From Ascarosepion bandense (Eukaryota; Mollusca; Cephalopoda; Sepiida; Sepiidae): a stretch of DNA of 64,000 bases. The number at the start of each line of letters is the position of its first letter. Position 1 is the first letter of the stretch. Below the pieces are notes generated by a model. The model was not told the origin of the DNA. It saw nothing but the letters and a program-made list of their open reading frames with translations, and searched no databases. Location of the stretch: NCBI GenBank assembly GCA_037127315.1, contig JBBBDQ010000351.1, positions 334,001 through 398,000 on the forward strand, written 5' to 3'. Made by a program: the position numbers and the translations under genes. This document shows, piece after piece, positions 1 through 10,770 of the stretch.

Positions 1-1899
1 TTAGTTTTAAAAAAGGGTAGGAAGTATTAACATAGAACTTAAAAATATAGCATAGAAAAAAAAAAAGACTAAGCATAAATAATTTTCAAACATTTGGAGA
101 TAGGAAACAGGAACCTACCTGTCGGTAGTCGTTTTTGTGTAAAAGCAAAAATAAACTCGTTTTTGTTGTTTAATTCAATATCAATCATTTATTTGTTAAC
201 AATAAATGTCATTCAGTCGTCACTGGTATTTTTTTGAATAATTTTTATGCAAATTAGCAAATACAAAGAAAACACAGGATTATTTTCTCACTGAATAAAA
301 ATACCTTCTCTTATCTTGGCTGATTTTTCATTTTTCAATCAATCAACAATTGAGGTCATCTTTACAATAATTTTTCTCAAACTAAGCAAGTTTAGTAATA
401 TAATCCTTCTGTCAAAATTCGAATATGTAAAAACTAAAAAATGCCATTCTGATCAAAAAGGCTTCCAATCCAAGAACGAGGAAGGCAAGTTCAATTCAAA
501 TCTTTATTCGTTATTTCCAACATTCAAGAAATAAAAAATGTAAAAACTTAATGAACGAATGCGACATAAAACAAACTAAAACAAAAATGGATGACAGAAA
601 AAAAAGAGTGTTAAAAAAAACTTAATGATATGCCTAAAATGATTTTTGGACAATTTATAACAAACTTCGTGTCGGTAAGTACATTACCATCTTCAGATAT
701 CAATATAGTTTTTCTCTGTAAAGTGTATATTCATTCAAACAAATTGTAATCAATCTTTCTTATTACTTTTATTTTGAAACTAGCAAGATTTCCACAAATC
801 TGTGCCAATAAAGCAAGCAAATATTTTAAGAATTTTCTGTAAAGCATTGCCATTATTGGATACTTTGTAACAAAATCTTGCAAATTGATCAACAGAAGAG
901 ATTTTTGTAGTGATTTCAAATGAAAAAAAAAAAAAAAAATCAATGAAAATCGTACTTCAAAAGTTCAAGATCTTGAACATATTTACAGCTGATAGGAAAA
1001 AGCTACAAGTAAATCACTATTTTTTGTCAGTCCAGCCAGTGACAGTGTCTCAAGGACTTTTGTTTGAAGATAAAAATGGCCAATGGAACTAAAAACTCAT
1101 GATAGCTTAATGATAACGTGGCACAAGGCTAACATACAACAATAACATTAACACTGGAAAAATGAATTTATGCTGATCATTACAAAAAACAATTTTTCAT
1201 TTAAGTAACCAATCAATATACGATTTTTAAATTTTAATGAATGTTTCTTGTATCAAAGTAATAAAAAAAATCAGTCATTTGTTTTAACTTTTGTTCCAAG
1301 TATTTGTGGTTATACCACAATTTTCGCCTCTGAGCAAGACGGTTGCCGAGAAAAGGAAAAGAATCTTCTCTTCATTCTTCAGACAAGCGTTAATGATCGT
1401 ACACAAGTGTTAAAAGCTTTAATTCCCCATCTAAAAATTTATTTTTACATACATGAATTCAACAGTTAGTGCTTAATGCAGTTTCCAATAAAAATTAATT
1501 TCTTTTTGATTCGTAAAGAAATTCGAACCTCGTTTGTTGAGCCAGTCTCATTAAACTGCTAAACACCTGTTAAATCAATTCATCATACACATTTACACAT
1601 CAATTGATTTCTTCTGAATGCGAATTCACATGCACAGCTTGTTTTTAAAGTAAGGATAGCGCTTAATTAAAAACACAGGCATTCACAGTGTGGGAGAATT
1701 TTTGCATCTACCAGTTGATTTGATGATCAAATTTTGATCTTTTCAATTTCTTTTAACATTCCCACCCCAACATAAAAAAAATCATAATGTATTGTAAATT
1801 CTTAAAGAAAAAAAAAAAACTAAAGGAAAAGTTTCTCCGTCATGTGATCAACTCAGCAGAGTTTTTTATCCTTTGATTTCAAAATTCTTTATTGACAGA

Positions 1900-1984
1900 T
1901 TAAAAAAAAAATGATTGCATGCTAACAACCACATGGGTCAAGCAAACTTTTGTGGTTATTAGCATGCAATCATTTTTTTTTAAA
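1900..1984. repeat. Long hairpin / inverted repeat
   Basis: Arm 1900-1933 is nearly the reverse complement of 1951-1984, about 32 of 34 bases, with a 17-base loop. The inner part of each arm reads ATGATTGCATGCTAACAACC and its complement, bounded by A or T runs. It resembles a tiny MITE or a structured intronic hairpin. Confidence 0.75.
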
Positions 1985-4900
1985 GTAAAGCATTCCACAA
2001 GATAAAATAGAGAGTGCAAATAATTAGAGAATGACTAGAAGAAAGCATATGATTTTTAAAGCAAGCACAAAAAAAAAAAAAAGGAGATATTTGGCCGTGT
2101 CTTCTGAACCTACTAAGCAGAAGAAAATGTGATTCCTGAAAGCATGCAAAACGTAAAAAATATAATCCTTTTTTTATTAAAATTTCAATTGACGCAAAAC
2201 AAAATATAATTAAGGAAATTTCAAACTCCAGTCAATTGCACTAGAGAAAAATTTACTATGAAAATATTTCTACGGAAACATTCAAGAATTGCGCTTGACA
2301 AACTTGGAAAAGAAAATTGTAGGGTAGAAGGATTAAACCCCGTCAAAATAGGCTAAAAAACTGAATTATGAAAAGAAAAAGAAAACGGTGGACAAATTAG
2401 TCAAGGGGCGAAAGAATGGACTAAAGAAGAGAAAAGAAACATCATTCAAAATTACCAAAGTAACAAGCAATTTCAATTTATTCTTTCAGTCATTCATTCA
2501 TTCATTAATGAACCATTAAAAAAAAAAAGCAAAAAAAAAAAACAAAAAAAAAACGCCAATTACGAAACACAGAACTGAAAAAAACTAGTGAAGGAGGAGG
2601 GGATCCTTTAAAGTCGTTTTTTATTCAAATGTACAAAAAAAGGAAACATTTTTTTTAATACTTGTAGTTCTCTGCTATGAAATGATAAATTTTCTTGTTT
2701 CGTTCGTAAATATCTGAAGCTCTTTTCAACAGCCAAGAAGGGAAAATACGCGTGTTTAACATTTTGTAGTTTTTCAAGACCTGGGAACATTGTTTTGTCT
2801 CAAATTAAAAAAAAATTACGATTCATAAATGTTGTTAATGTTAACTAGACGAAAAATTCAAATAAGCAATAAAACAAAAAGGTTATCAGTTTTTGTTTTT
2901 AATTATGATAAAAATAAAATTAAAAAAATAATTTCAGGTGTTAAAAAACTGCTTTTAAATCCACTTAAAATAAGTTTTCTATTTCAGAAAAAGTTGAAGC
3001 AACAATTAAGATTTTTTTACAGTAAAAATTATAGGGGGATGAAGAAAAATTAATTCGCATGAACTTTTAAATGATGTAAGAAAAAATAAACAAATTAAAA
3101 CCGTTCGTTAAAAGAAAAGGTTAATTTAGTTTACTTATAAAAAATAGTATGTTTTTCGTTTGAAGTCGGAAAGTTTGAATAAGCTCACTTTTGCTTTGCG
3201 GCATAAATTTTATTCTGCAAGGCAAGATTAATTCGAAAATGTCGAGTTTGTTATTTAATGGAGAAAAAAATATTTGTTACGATTCAAGAATTTGCATCGA
3301 ACTAACCTGGGTATTTATTTGGAAAAGAAGACTAATTCGCTAATAAAAAATGTTTTGGATTGAAACTTAGGCACGTAAATATTAGAGAAATAAAAAAATC
3401 AATTTCTACGAACAGAAAAAAAAATTACATTTTTGATCGTGTAAAAAAAAAAAAAGTTACGCATTTTTTAAACTAATTTGTTTAAACGAAAATTAATGAA
3501 ATTTTTTAAACCTATGTGAATAATTATATTTTCTTTTCGGAAAATCCTTGTTAAAGTAAAAAAAAAACAAAAAAAAAACGCCTTTCTACCCGTTAAACTT
3601 GAGAATCTCTCTCACTCATCTCAACATTGGAATGGAAGCAGAAAAACATTCGTGCATCTAGAGACATGTCGAACTGCTGTTGTTCACATTCTAAGCCCCA
3701 ACAAACAAAACACCGTAAAACGGATCACTCAAGAAAACCATTTCAAATATCGAAATGTTTTACAAGCCAACAGAAATATAAACATTCAGATTAAAGCATT
3801 TTTTCAGGATAGTTTTGGTTTTTGGTCAATCCTTACTTCTTTTTTATTCAATAGATGGAGAAAGGGAATTGAAATGACCCCGCACTTTGGATTCCATACC
3901 CACATTTATGGAAATTTGCTAATCAAGAATTTTAGATGAATTGAATAAAAAATTCTTAGGTTTCTTCATGCGCTTTCGTATAAAAATAAGATCCTAATTT
4001 ACTAACGCAGCAAATAACCTGCTTTGAAATTTGACATTGTTCCAGTGTAAATCTTCAAAAAGGTACGATTTTTATAGAAATAAAAAAAATAAAAATTCAT
4101 CTACGTGATATTTCTAAACCGCTATAATAAACAGCGACTGAGGACTTTTAATAATTTAACTGAAATTCCATAATTCTACACGAGTAAATTCTCTAATTTT
4201 ATGTTGTACTTACTTCCGTATTAATTTTTTTATAAGAAATAAAAAAAAAAAAGAAGAAAGTCATGAATAATGAATGAGACAATGCCAATGCGTTTACAAT
4301 TTCAATACATTCATTCATTCCTCATTCATATCGAATTAAGTTGAGTAAAAATTTTATTATCTTAAAAGAAAACAGGTGTTCAGGATCATTTTCTCATCTT
4401 AAAATTTAAAATATTCATAATCAGAGAAGGGCGTCACTATTTCCATCTCAGTTTGATTTATTTTGTTTACTATTACAGTAGGAGATTATCACCAGAGAGA
4501 AAATTCAGTATTGAAGTTAAGAGACGACAGTCTGGCGACTCCAGATGCTCATCTTTCATTCGTTTTATTCCTCGGGACATTCAATCACTACTTCTACTAC
4601 GACTTTATAGTACCAAATACTACAAACAAGTAAGTTACTACTAGTTACATGAATAAGGTCGTGGAGAATAAAAACGAGAAAAGACAATATAGTAGTCTAA
4701 GTGGTAGCGTCTTCCACTGGCCCACGCCGCCAGCCCTAACCCCCACTCGGACCCGTGGTAGTAGCAGCCGTAGTGGACACGGAATGCCAACACAGACAAG
4801 ATCGATGGTGAATGTAAGTGGCTAGTGATATCATAAGCAGCACAACAATGTGGCAAGACTGATTTCGTATAAATAATTACACTTACTACAGCTACTATCT

Positions 4901-7169
4901 TCTCCACCTTCATTACAAAAAGGTGAACGAAATCACTATATATATTTTTATCTACAAGAAACACCGCCAAATGAAAGTGAACAGGGTCTCCTAGGAACTT
5001 AGGAAGCCGGTTTTCATGTGCAAGATCTTCACTTGAAGAAGGTCTGAGCTTCAAAGAGTAGGAGCAAGAAAATATATTGCATTCACAAACAGTGAGAGAT
5101 CAATGAAAAGCAAGAACAGATTTTTTTTATAGTTTGTTTAAAATGGTCATTGTATGCAAGACGGATTTAGGCAACAAAGGGTTGGGAGTTAAGGAGAGTA
5201 ACAGGGAAAATTGGATTATGCGTTGATGGTGGCTACAAATCGACAAAAAAAAAAATGCTATCTCCACTTTTCTAACCACAGAAATGAGTTTATCCCCACA
5301 ATATTTTTCCGACGACATGTACGCGTGAACTTTCCGCTGAATACCCTACCTTCTCACACCTATCTACTACTAACTGCAGCAATTAAGTAATAATAGCTAT
5401 TAGGTACGTTAACTTGGGAGTTTTAAAACTACAGCACACTTAAGTTAAAGGGAATAAGAATGAAGGAAAAAAACAGCCTAGGAAGTAGACAGGTGGACAA
5501 TAAGTTTAAGTAAAAAAAAAAAATTCTTTGATTCATTCACTTCGCTATCTATAGAGTACGTATAAATTTCTCAAGAGGTAGAATCCTCTTCCATGGTCAG
5601 TGAAGCGGAAATATGAATGGTAAGAGAAACATTCCTTATTCAACCTTTTAGACGCGGCTTACGCTGCCAGAAATTTCATGTCTCTTGGTAAAATACGTGA
5701 CTGTTTTAGTACCACTGTTATTTTTTTTTTTTTTAAGGAATGCGATTATTAAAAAAAAAAAAATGACGGGGGAGGGGACGCTTATAAAAAAAAAAAAATA
5801 ATAATCCACGTGGATGTTATTAGTTTTTTTGTTTTTAGTTAAAAAATAAAAATAGAAACCGTCACTTTTTAGTGTTTTTTTTTTAACATTTCAATTCAGC
5901 GGACAAAACCTGATTTTTTTTTTGTTTAAATATTTTCTCCGCACAACCTAAGGAAATTAAAGTTAAAAACGGGAAGTTTTCAGGAAATAATCATTTAGCT
6001 TTCTTCGGAAAGTCTTTCACAGGGAGGGAATTTATATTTGAATTAGGGAAGGGGACGATATCATGGAGGAGAGCAGGGCCCGGTTTTGCCTTCGGTTAAA
6101 TTAGGGTCTCATCTTATCAGGATGTTCCTGACTACTACTTCACTTCGTCGTAGTAGAAATACCACTCCACTGTGTGCGTGTGTGTAATATAGCAGTAATT
6201 TTAAAATGGTATGGAATAAAAAAAAAAATCAGACATTTAAAAACACAGACAAGGTGACAAGAATAAGCTACACAGAGTGATAAGGACAAGGAATATAAGG
6301 ATAATTATTTGTTTTATTAACTACAAAAATACAGAATTTAGAGAGGATAACCTCGAGTTTATAATAGCAAGAAGAGAAATATAGTGAAATCTCGGAAAAA
6401 AAAATTAAACAATTCCAATAGGAATATATCAAAGGGTGCTGAAAAGTTCTTAGCTCGACCCACTTCTCGAAAAATTTTACTTATGGCCAAACTATTTTGG
6501 AATCAGTTGTTGGTCGGGCGTAGAACTTTTCAACAAGCCCGACTGTATTTGGAATTACCAAATAGCAGAGATCTTTCGAAATATTGTTTTAGTTTCATTT
6601 GTTTTTTAAACTTTTTCTAGTTAAAAAAAAAAAATTAAAAGACTCTTAATTTAAAAATACCCTAATTTTTATTTTATCTCTGCGAATTTTAAGAGGAAAT
6701 TCTAAGATCTTAGGTGCTAACTACCTTAGGGGGTAGGTGTTTTGTTTTTTTGTTTTAACACCTTAAGGCTTTTTTATAAATTAGGGTTACAAGGGCTGGC
6801 AGTTACAACCAAGTATTTGGAAAAGAAGATTAATAATTCGGGTTAGGTTAATTAGACAAGAAGAATTGCTTGTTTACATGGCCTTTTTCCTTTCTGATGA
6901 GTGTGCAGAAAGGAGAAAAAAAAAGGTTTAACTTAATTTCTCATGTGTACAAATAATTTCTCTTTCCACAATTTCGTTACGCATGTTTCTGTCGATCTCC
7001 ATAATTATTTAATTGCACATTATACTTTTATTCATTCATTTAATGCATTTAAAAATCACGGCGACAACAACAACAGTGTACGTGTGTGGATGCACAAAAA
7101 TGATTGTTTTTCGTTTACGACGGAATTGTTGCAGGCTGAAGTAGCCCACAACTAATGTAGTAATACTAA

Positions 7170-7173
<4 letters not shown>

Positions 7174-7206
<33 letters not shown>

Positions 7207-7231
7207 AATTATTATTATTATTATTATTACG
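7174..7231. repeat. (TA)n then (ATT)n microsatellite
   Basis: A TA dinucleotide run of about 13 units is followed by an ATT trinucleotide run. Nothing else is visible here. Confidence 0.9.
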
Positions 7232-7305
7232 AAGAGCAGGCTTAGTCTTTAACGTTAATAATATAATAATATTACTCACGAGTATTATCATATCACCAGA
7301 ATTTT

Positions 7306-7365
7306 TATTCCCAAGAGACGCGGTGTTCAAAAAAAAAAAAAAAAACACAAGTCTCTTTGGGAATA
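7306..7365. repeat. Short inverted repeat with A-rich loop
   Basis: TATTCCCAAGAGAC at 7306-7319 pairs with 7351-7365 (one bulge), and a second GTGTT/AACAC pairing lies inside it (7323-7327 with 7344-7348). The loop is a 16-base A run. Confidence 0.55.
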
Positions 7366-8803
7366 GAAAGAAGTAGATTATTTCATTAAAATAAAAATTT
7401 AATAAATAAAATGATTCAGTTGAAGCTGAAAGACTTAATAATCGTATCCAAAATTAAATCTACTCTAAATTTAAACAAATAGTCAGAAAAACAATAATTC
7501 AGAATTAAATAAAATGCCTTTTTTTTTCTTTAACGCTTCTTTGCCACCTGTGTTTTGCCAATGGTCACGTGCCAAAAAGTAGTCCTGTTTCTAAGACAGA
7601 AAAATGTAAATTCTCTGTTGTTTTTCTCTGGTGAAAATCCTTTAATAATAATTATTAATTTATTATTATTCACAAGATTTAAGGATAACCTAATAAGTAA
7701 TGAATTATTAGTGTTTTTTTTCTTCTGAGTAATTGCGTCTGGCACAAGGCCAATACACAAATGATATAAAAAAAAATCCAATCTTTCTTTAAATAAGCTA
7801 TTTTTTTTTTGCAATTAAATAAGACCACGCGCAAGGTGTAGTCACCGATTTTTTTTTTTAATTTAAGTTTTTGCTTTTTTTGATGTATGAGTAAACTTGG
7901 ATTTTACTTTCGTCAGTTTTAGTGAATTTGTCTGCGAATGTTTGTTTTTTTATTATTCTTAAAAGTACGAACGAAAAACAGAAAGAAGTACTAACATTTA
8001 AGTTGCAATCACGATATGAGGCCTGAAGTAAAAAAAACAAAAAAGTCTTGGACCGCAAACAAGTGTGGCAGTTTAACGCACGCAAAATGAAACCACCCTC
8101 TCTCAAACCGTGCACGCGTCATTCACCAGCTGTAGTACTTGGTGCTAAAACGGTAATAATAACTATTAACTTATATATATGCTGATCATTCAGTTAGATT
8201 TTTGTTTTGCGATGAATTCTTCATATTTCAGGAATTCAATTATGGAATCATAAAATCGGTTAAAAGGTAACAATAAAAAGAGAATGGAAAGAAAGAAATT
8301 GCAACTATTTTTAGTGGCACAATTCACCCAGGCAACCAGATGACCACTCGAAAGAAATGGGGGGGGGAGTAAAATCCTTACCCACTATTAATCTTGCATT
8401 CAATACATAAATAAATTGGTAAAAGAAAAAGATTATCTCTATCTAAAATGTGCATTATGGAAGAACATGTTAAATGGAGACCACACTTATAGCTAAGAGA
8501 TAATCAGGAAGGTGGATTATCACAATTCAAAGAAAGAAACTTAGTTTTTGGAAATAAATATAGGAGAAATCGAACTGAGAAGAATTGCATAAATTAAAAG
8601 GTAGGTTTTTATTCCAGAAAGCAAGTACTTTTAAGGAAGAGAAAATATTACTAAGTAAACAATATTTGCGTGATTTTTTTTGGAAGATGATTGTTGATAA
8701 ATAAAAAAAAATTAAAAAAAATGAAAGAAATATGAAATTTTTATTATTTTTCTTTTTAAGGGATAGGAATATTTTTTAAAGGGTCAATATTAAGAAAATA
8801 ATA

Positions 8804-8811
8804 ACGAACCT
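8804..8811 (-). promoter_or_regulatory. Splice donor of the convertase exon
   Basis: On the minus strand the sequence reads GAG then GTTCGT, with GT at 8809-8808 and G at +5. The conserved prodomain block stops here, and the frame beyond it turns into unrelated residues, so this is the likely end of the exon. The site is moderate rather than perfect (T at +3). Confidence 0.6.
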
Positions 8812-8974
8812 CTCCCAAGAAAGTAAATCCGTGTTTTTCGGCTAAAGCTTTGGCCGCTTGTATACCTCCTTCAATGCGAACTGCCCACCTATCCGTATAA
8901 TGGGCAGCAAAAGATACATCCAAAAGAACAAGTCCACACATAGAAATAATTAGGGCCGAACTACATCCACCCAT
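8810..8974 (-). CDS. Furin-like proprotein convertase, first coding exon
   Basis: This exon encodes 55 residues of a subtilisin-like proprotein convertase, a secretory-pathway protease that cleaves precursors after basic residues. Visible: ATG at 8974-8972 in a good context (G at -3, G at +4); a hydrophobic signal peptide (about residues 1-23, core ALIISMCGLVLLDVSFA); then the start of the inhibitory prodomain, AHYTDRWAVRIEGG followed by AEKHGFTFLGE. Furin, PC5 and PACE4 have the same block (WAV-x-I-x-GG, then HGF/YGF and LGQ) directly after the signal peptide. The exon ends in phase 0 at GAG|GTTCGT (8810/8809), where convertase prodomains continue with a DYYHF-type segment. That continuation, the catalytic Asp/His/Ser domain and the P domain are not visible and should lie beyond position 1. 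The frame stays open upstream to a stop at 9158-9160, with an acidic low-complexity stretch, but has no ATG there, so 8974 is the chosen start. Furin-type is more likely than PC1 or PC2; the exact paralogue is unresolved. Confidence 0.8.
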
Positions 8975-9720
8975 TGCTTTAAAAGCCCAGCTCTGATCCC
9001 GTCGTAGCCACCAGCAGGGTGGCCCGTCGTCGTCGTCCTCCTCCTCTTTCTTGTTCAGCCCACAAGGAAGCAGATCCTTTTCTTGGTCGTCGTCTCCCCC
9101 ACTCGTCTCCTCGAACACCACGGACACCTCCACCGTTCGAAATTCTCTAGTGCTCGTTCACCCTCCACCAAGCAAAAAGTCTGCTAAAACACCACAGTCG
9201 GCATCTTCAGAAGAAAGTGGTAATCTTCATCCATTTTCCATCTTTGTAAAACGGAGAGTCTACATACATATATATTATTATATATATGTATATTATACAG
9301 TAGATTACTTTTTTTAAAATTAAAGAAAAAAACTATTAAGTCATCTTTTTCTGTTGTTTATTATTTACTTTATCTGCCACTGGTTTTTATTTCTTCCGCT
9401 TTTTTTTTTTTGTTGTTGATTTTTTTTTTTCTTTAAAGTGTGCCGTCAAAGGAAGCCAACACGCTTCTGACTTTTCTCAAGGCTTCTGGCTCACTCGCCA
9501 GCCTCCTGCTGCTTTGTAGCAACCAAAATGCGCTTCGTTACTTTCCGTTATTCTTCGGCTTTCAGTAAATAATCGTTAAAGTTCGGCTATGTTCGGTCGG
9601 TTACGACAAAAAATTAAATTGAAAAAAAAAAAAAAAAAAAATGGCGTCGCTTCTAAACAGGAAATGACGTTAAGGACAACACTATGTTCAATTACTTATC
9701 TCGACGCGTACAGCTCTTCG
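8975..9720 (-). promoter_or_regulatory. Candidate 5' UTR and promoter region of the convertase gene
   Basis: This region lies immediately upstream of the start codon on the minus strand. It is richer in C, G and CpG (GTCGTCGTC-type runs near 9027-9036 and scattered CpG at 9480-9720) than the AT-rich flanks. It also holds an AT dinucleotide patch around 9268-9298. No convincing TATA box position or transcription start can be fixed from sequence. An upstream non-coding exon is possible. Confidence 0.35.
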
Positions 9721-9776
9721 GATCGAATCTATTTTATTTCATTTTTCGAAAAGATTTGTCAAGCTTGCAGATTCAA

Positions 9777-9817
9777 CTGTGTTTGCTATCATTATATTAT
9801 AATGATAGCAAACACAG
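9777..9817. repeat. Near-perfect palindrome upstream of the convertase gene
   Basis: Arms 9777-9796 and 9798-9817 are perfectly complementary over 20 bp with a single-base centre (9797). After one mismatch the pairing resumes for about four more base pairs outward. It is AT-rich in the centre and resembles a hairpin or cruciform. It may be a relict foldback transposon or a transcribed hairpin. Confidence 0.8.
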
Positions 9818-10261
9818 CTGAAATTAATACTATCATATATGTTTTATTTACCTTGCCTAATTTTGCACTTATTGTTTTTATTTTTACACAATTAATTGTC
9901 CATTGCTGAGAGAGTGAGTGTATTCTGACTTCCCACCTACGATAAAAGCAGTTTTGAAACAATAAATTATTCTGTTCTCTCTGCTATTGTAGTGTAAAAC
10001 TTTCGAGTTGTGGTCACCTAAATAATACACGTTAAAAAAATCTGATGCTTTCATTTTTTTCTCTTCAATTAGCAAATTCTGTCATCGCTTTTCGTTATCT
10101 TTTTTTGCGTGTGTGATCGCAAAAAATGTCTAAATGATGTTTAAAAAAAGACGAATTTGCAATATGAAGAGACTTAAAAAAAAAAAAAAAAAAAAAAGAT
10201 TGTGATTGCAGTGAAGCAGGTGTCCTTTATCAACCACAGAACTTATGATGAGAGGAGGTGA

Positions 10262-10325
10262 AGGATCTTCTTAAATTTTTCCGTTTGCACCGAGATCGAA
10301 CCTTAGTCGCATGAAGTTAATCATG
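10262..10325 (-). repeat. tRNA-like SINE head relic
   Basis: On the minus strand an almost perfect RNA polymerase III B box, GGTTCGATCTC, follows a tRNA-like segment with a degenerate A box. No tail can be recognised. Confidence 0.35.
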
Positions 10326-10671
10326 CACGTACATTTTTTACATTGCTGACGAATCAATAATATTGGTAATTTTAAAACTTTCATAATCATTTAATAAAGA
10401 AATTGCAAAACCGCATTTTATTTAATGCGTTAAAAAGAATTGCGTAAAAAGACGAAAATTCACAAAAACAACCCGTTTTTTTTTTCTTTTTGGTTGATTT
10501 TTTTTAAAATTTAATTAACCGAGTTGAATTTAATTTATGCAATTTTCAGGTTTAAAAATGCGGAATATGAAGCAAAGAAAAAAATAGGTCTTAAGTCCTG
10601 GTAATAGGCGAGGAAAATAATTTGTAGTAAATAATAATTAAATTCTTATTAAAAAAAATAGTAAGTTACCG

Positions 10672-10770
10672 AGTTAGCTTAGATGTGACACAAGGCTGCA
10701 AGTATGGAACACCCGTTGAAATCCTTACACCACGTCGAAGTGCCCAAAAAATCAATGATGTGATCCAGAT
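10672..10770 (-). repeat. SINE family 2 relic
   Basis: The minus strand resembles the 3' half of the SINE at 59970-60105: a GGGTGT-CCATACTT segment is followed by GCCTTGTG-CACA-CTAAGCT. It is truncated and diverged. Confidence 0.45.

Larger units (their letters stand above)
1..8809 (-). other. Probable intron 1 of the convertase gene, no further exon recognised
   Basis: This stretch lies downstream of the first coding exon on the minus strand. It is AT-rich with many A or T runs of 8-20 bases and very few recognisable transposons. I looked for a prodomain continuation (DYYHF, dibasic cleavage site) and convertase catalytic motifs and saw none. The longest open frame, 4641-5054 on the minus strand, matches nothing I recognise. 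That the region is intronic is inferred from gene orientation; the acceptor must lie beyond the window or has been missed. Confidence 0.5.

Noticed and set aside
4641..5054. 137-codon minus-strand open frame
   Set aside because: It is the longest frame in 1-8.8 kb, but its composition is mixed, it has no recognisable domain, and there is no convertase motif. Long chance frames are expected in a window of this size.
6884..6918. CTGATGAG...GAAA on the plus strand
   Set aside because: The flanking bases form a different hairpin (CCTTTCT with AGAAAGG) that consumes the core. There is no stem II, so it is not a hammerhead.
8975..9133. Extended N-terminus for the convertase exon
   Set aside because: The frame is open, but the apparent first codon at 9133 is GTG, and there is no ATG between the stop at 9158-9160 and 8974. 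The residues are acidic low complexity and precede a normal signal peptide.
9051..9317. Plus-strand frame opposite the convertase exon
   Set aside because: It is the antisense shadow of the coding exon and its 5' region, with a serine-rich translation of the polyD/E stretch.
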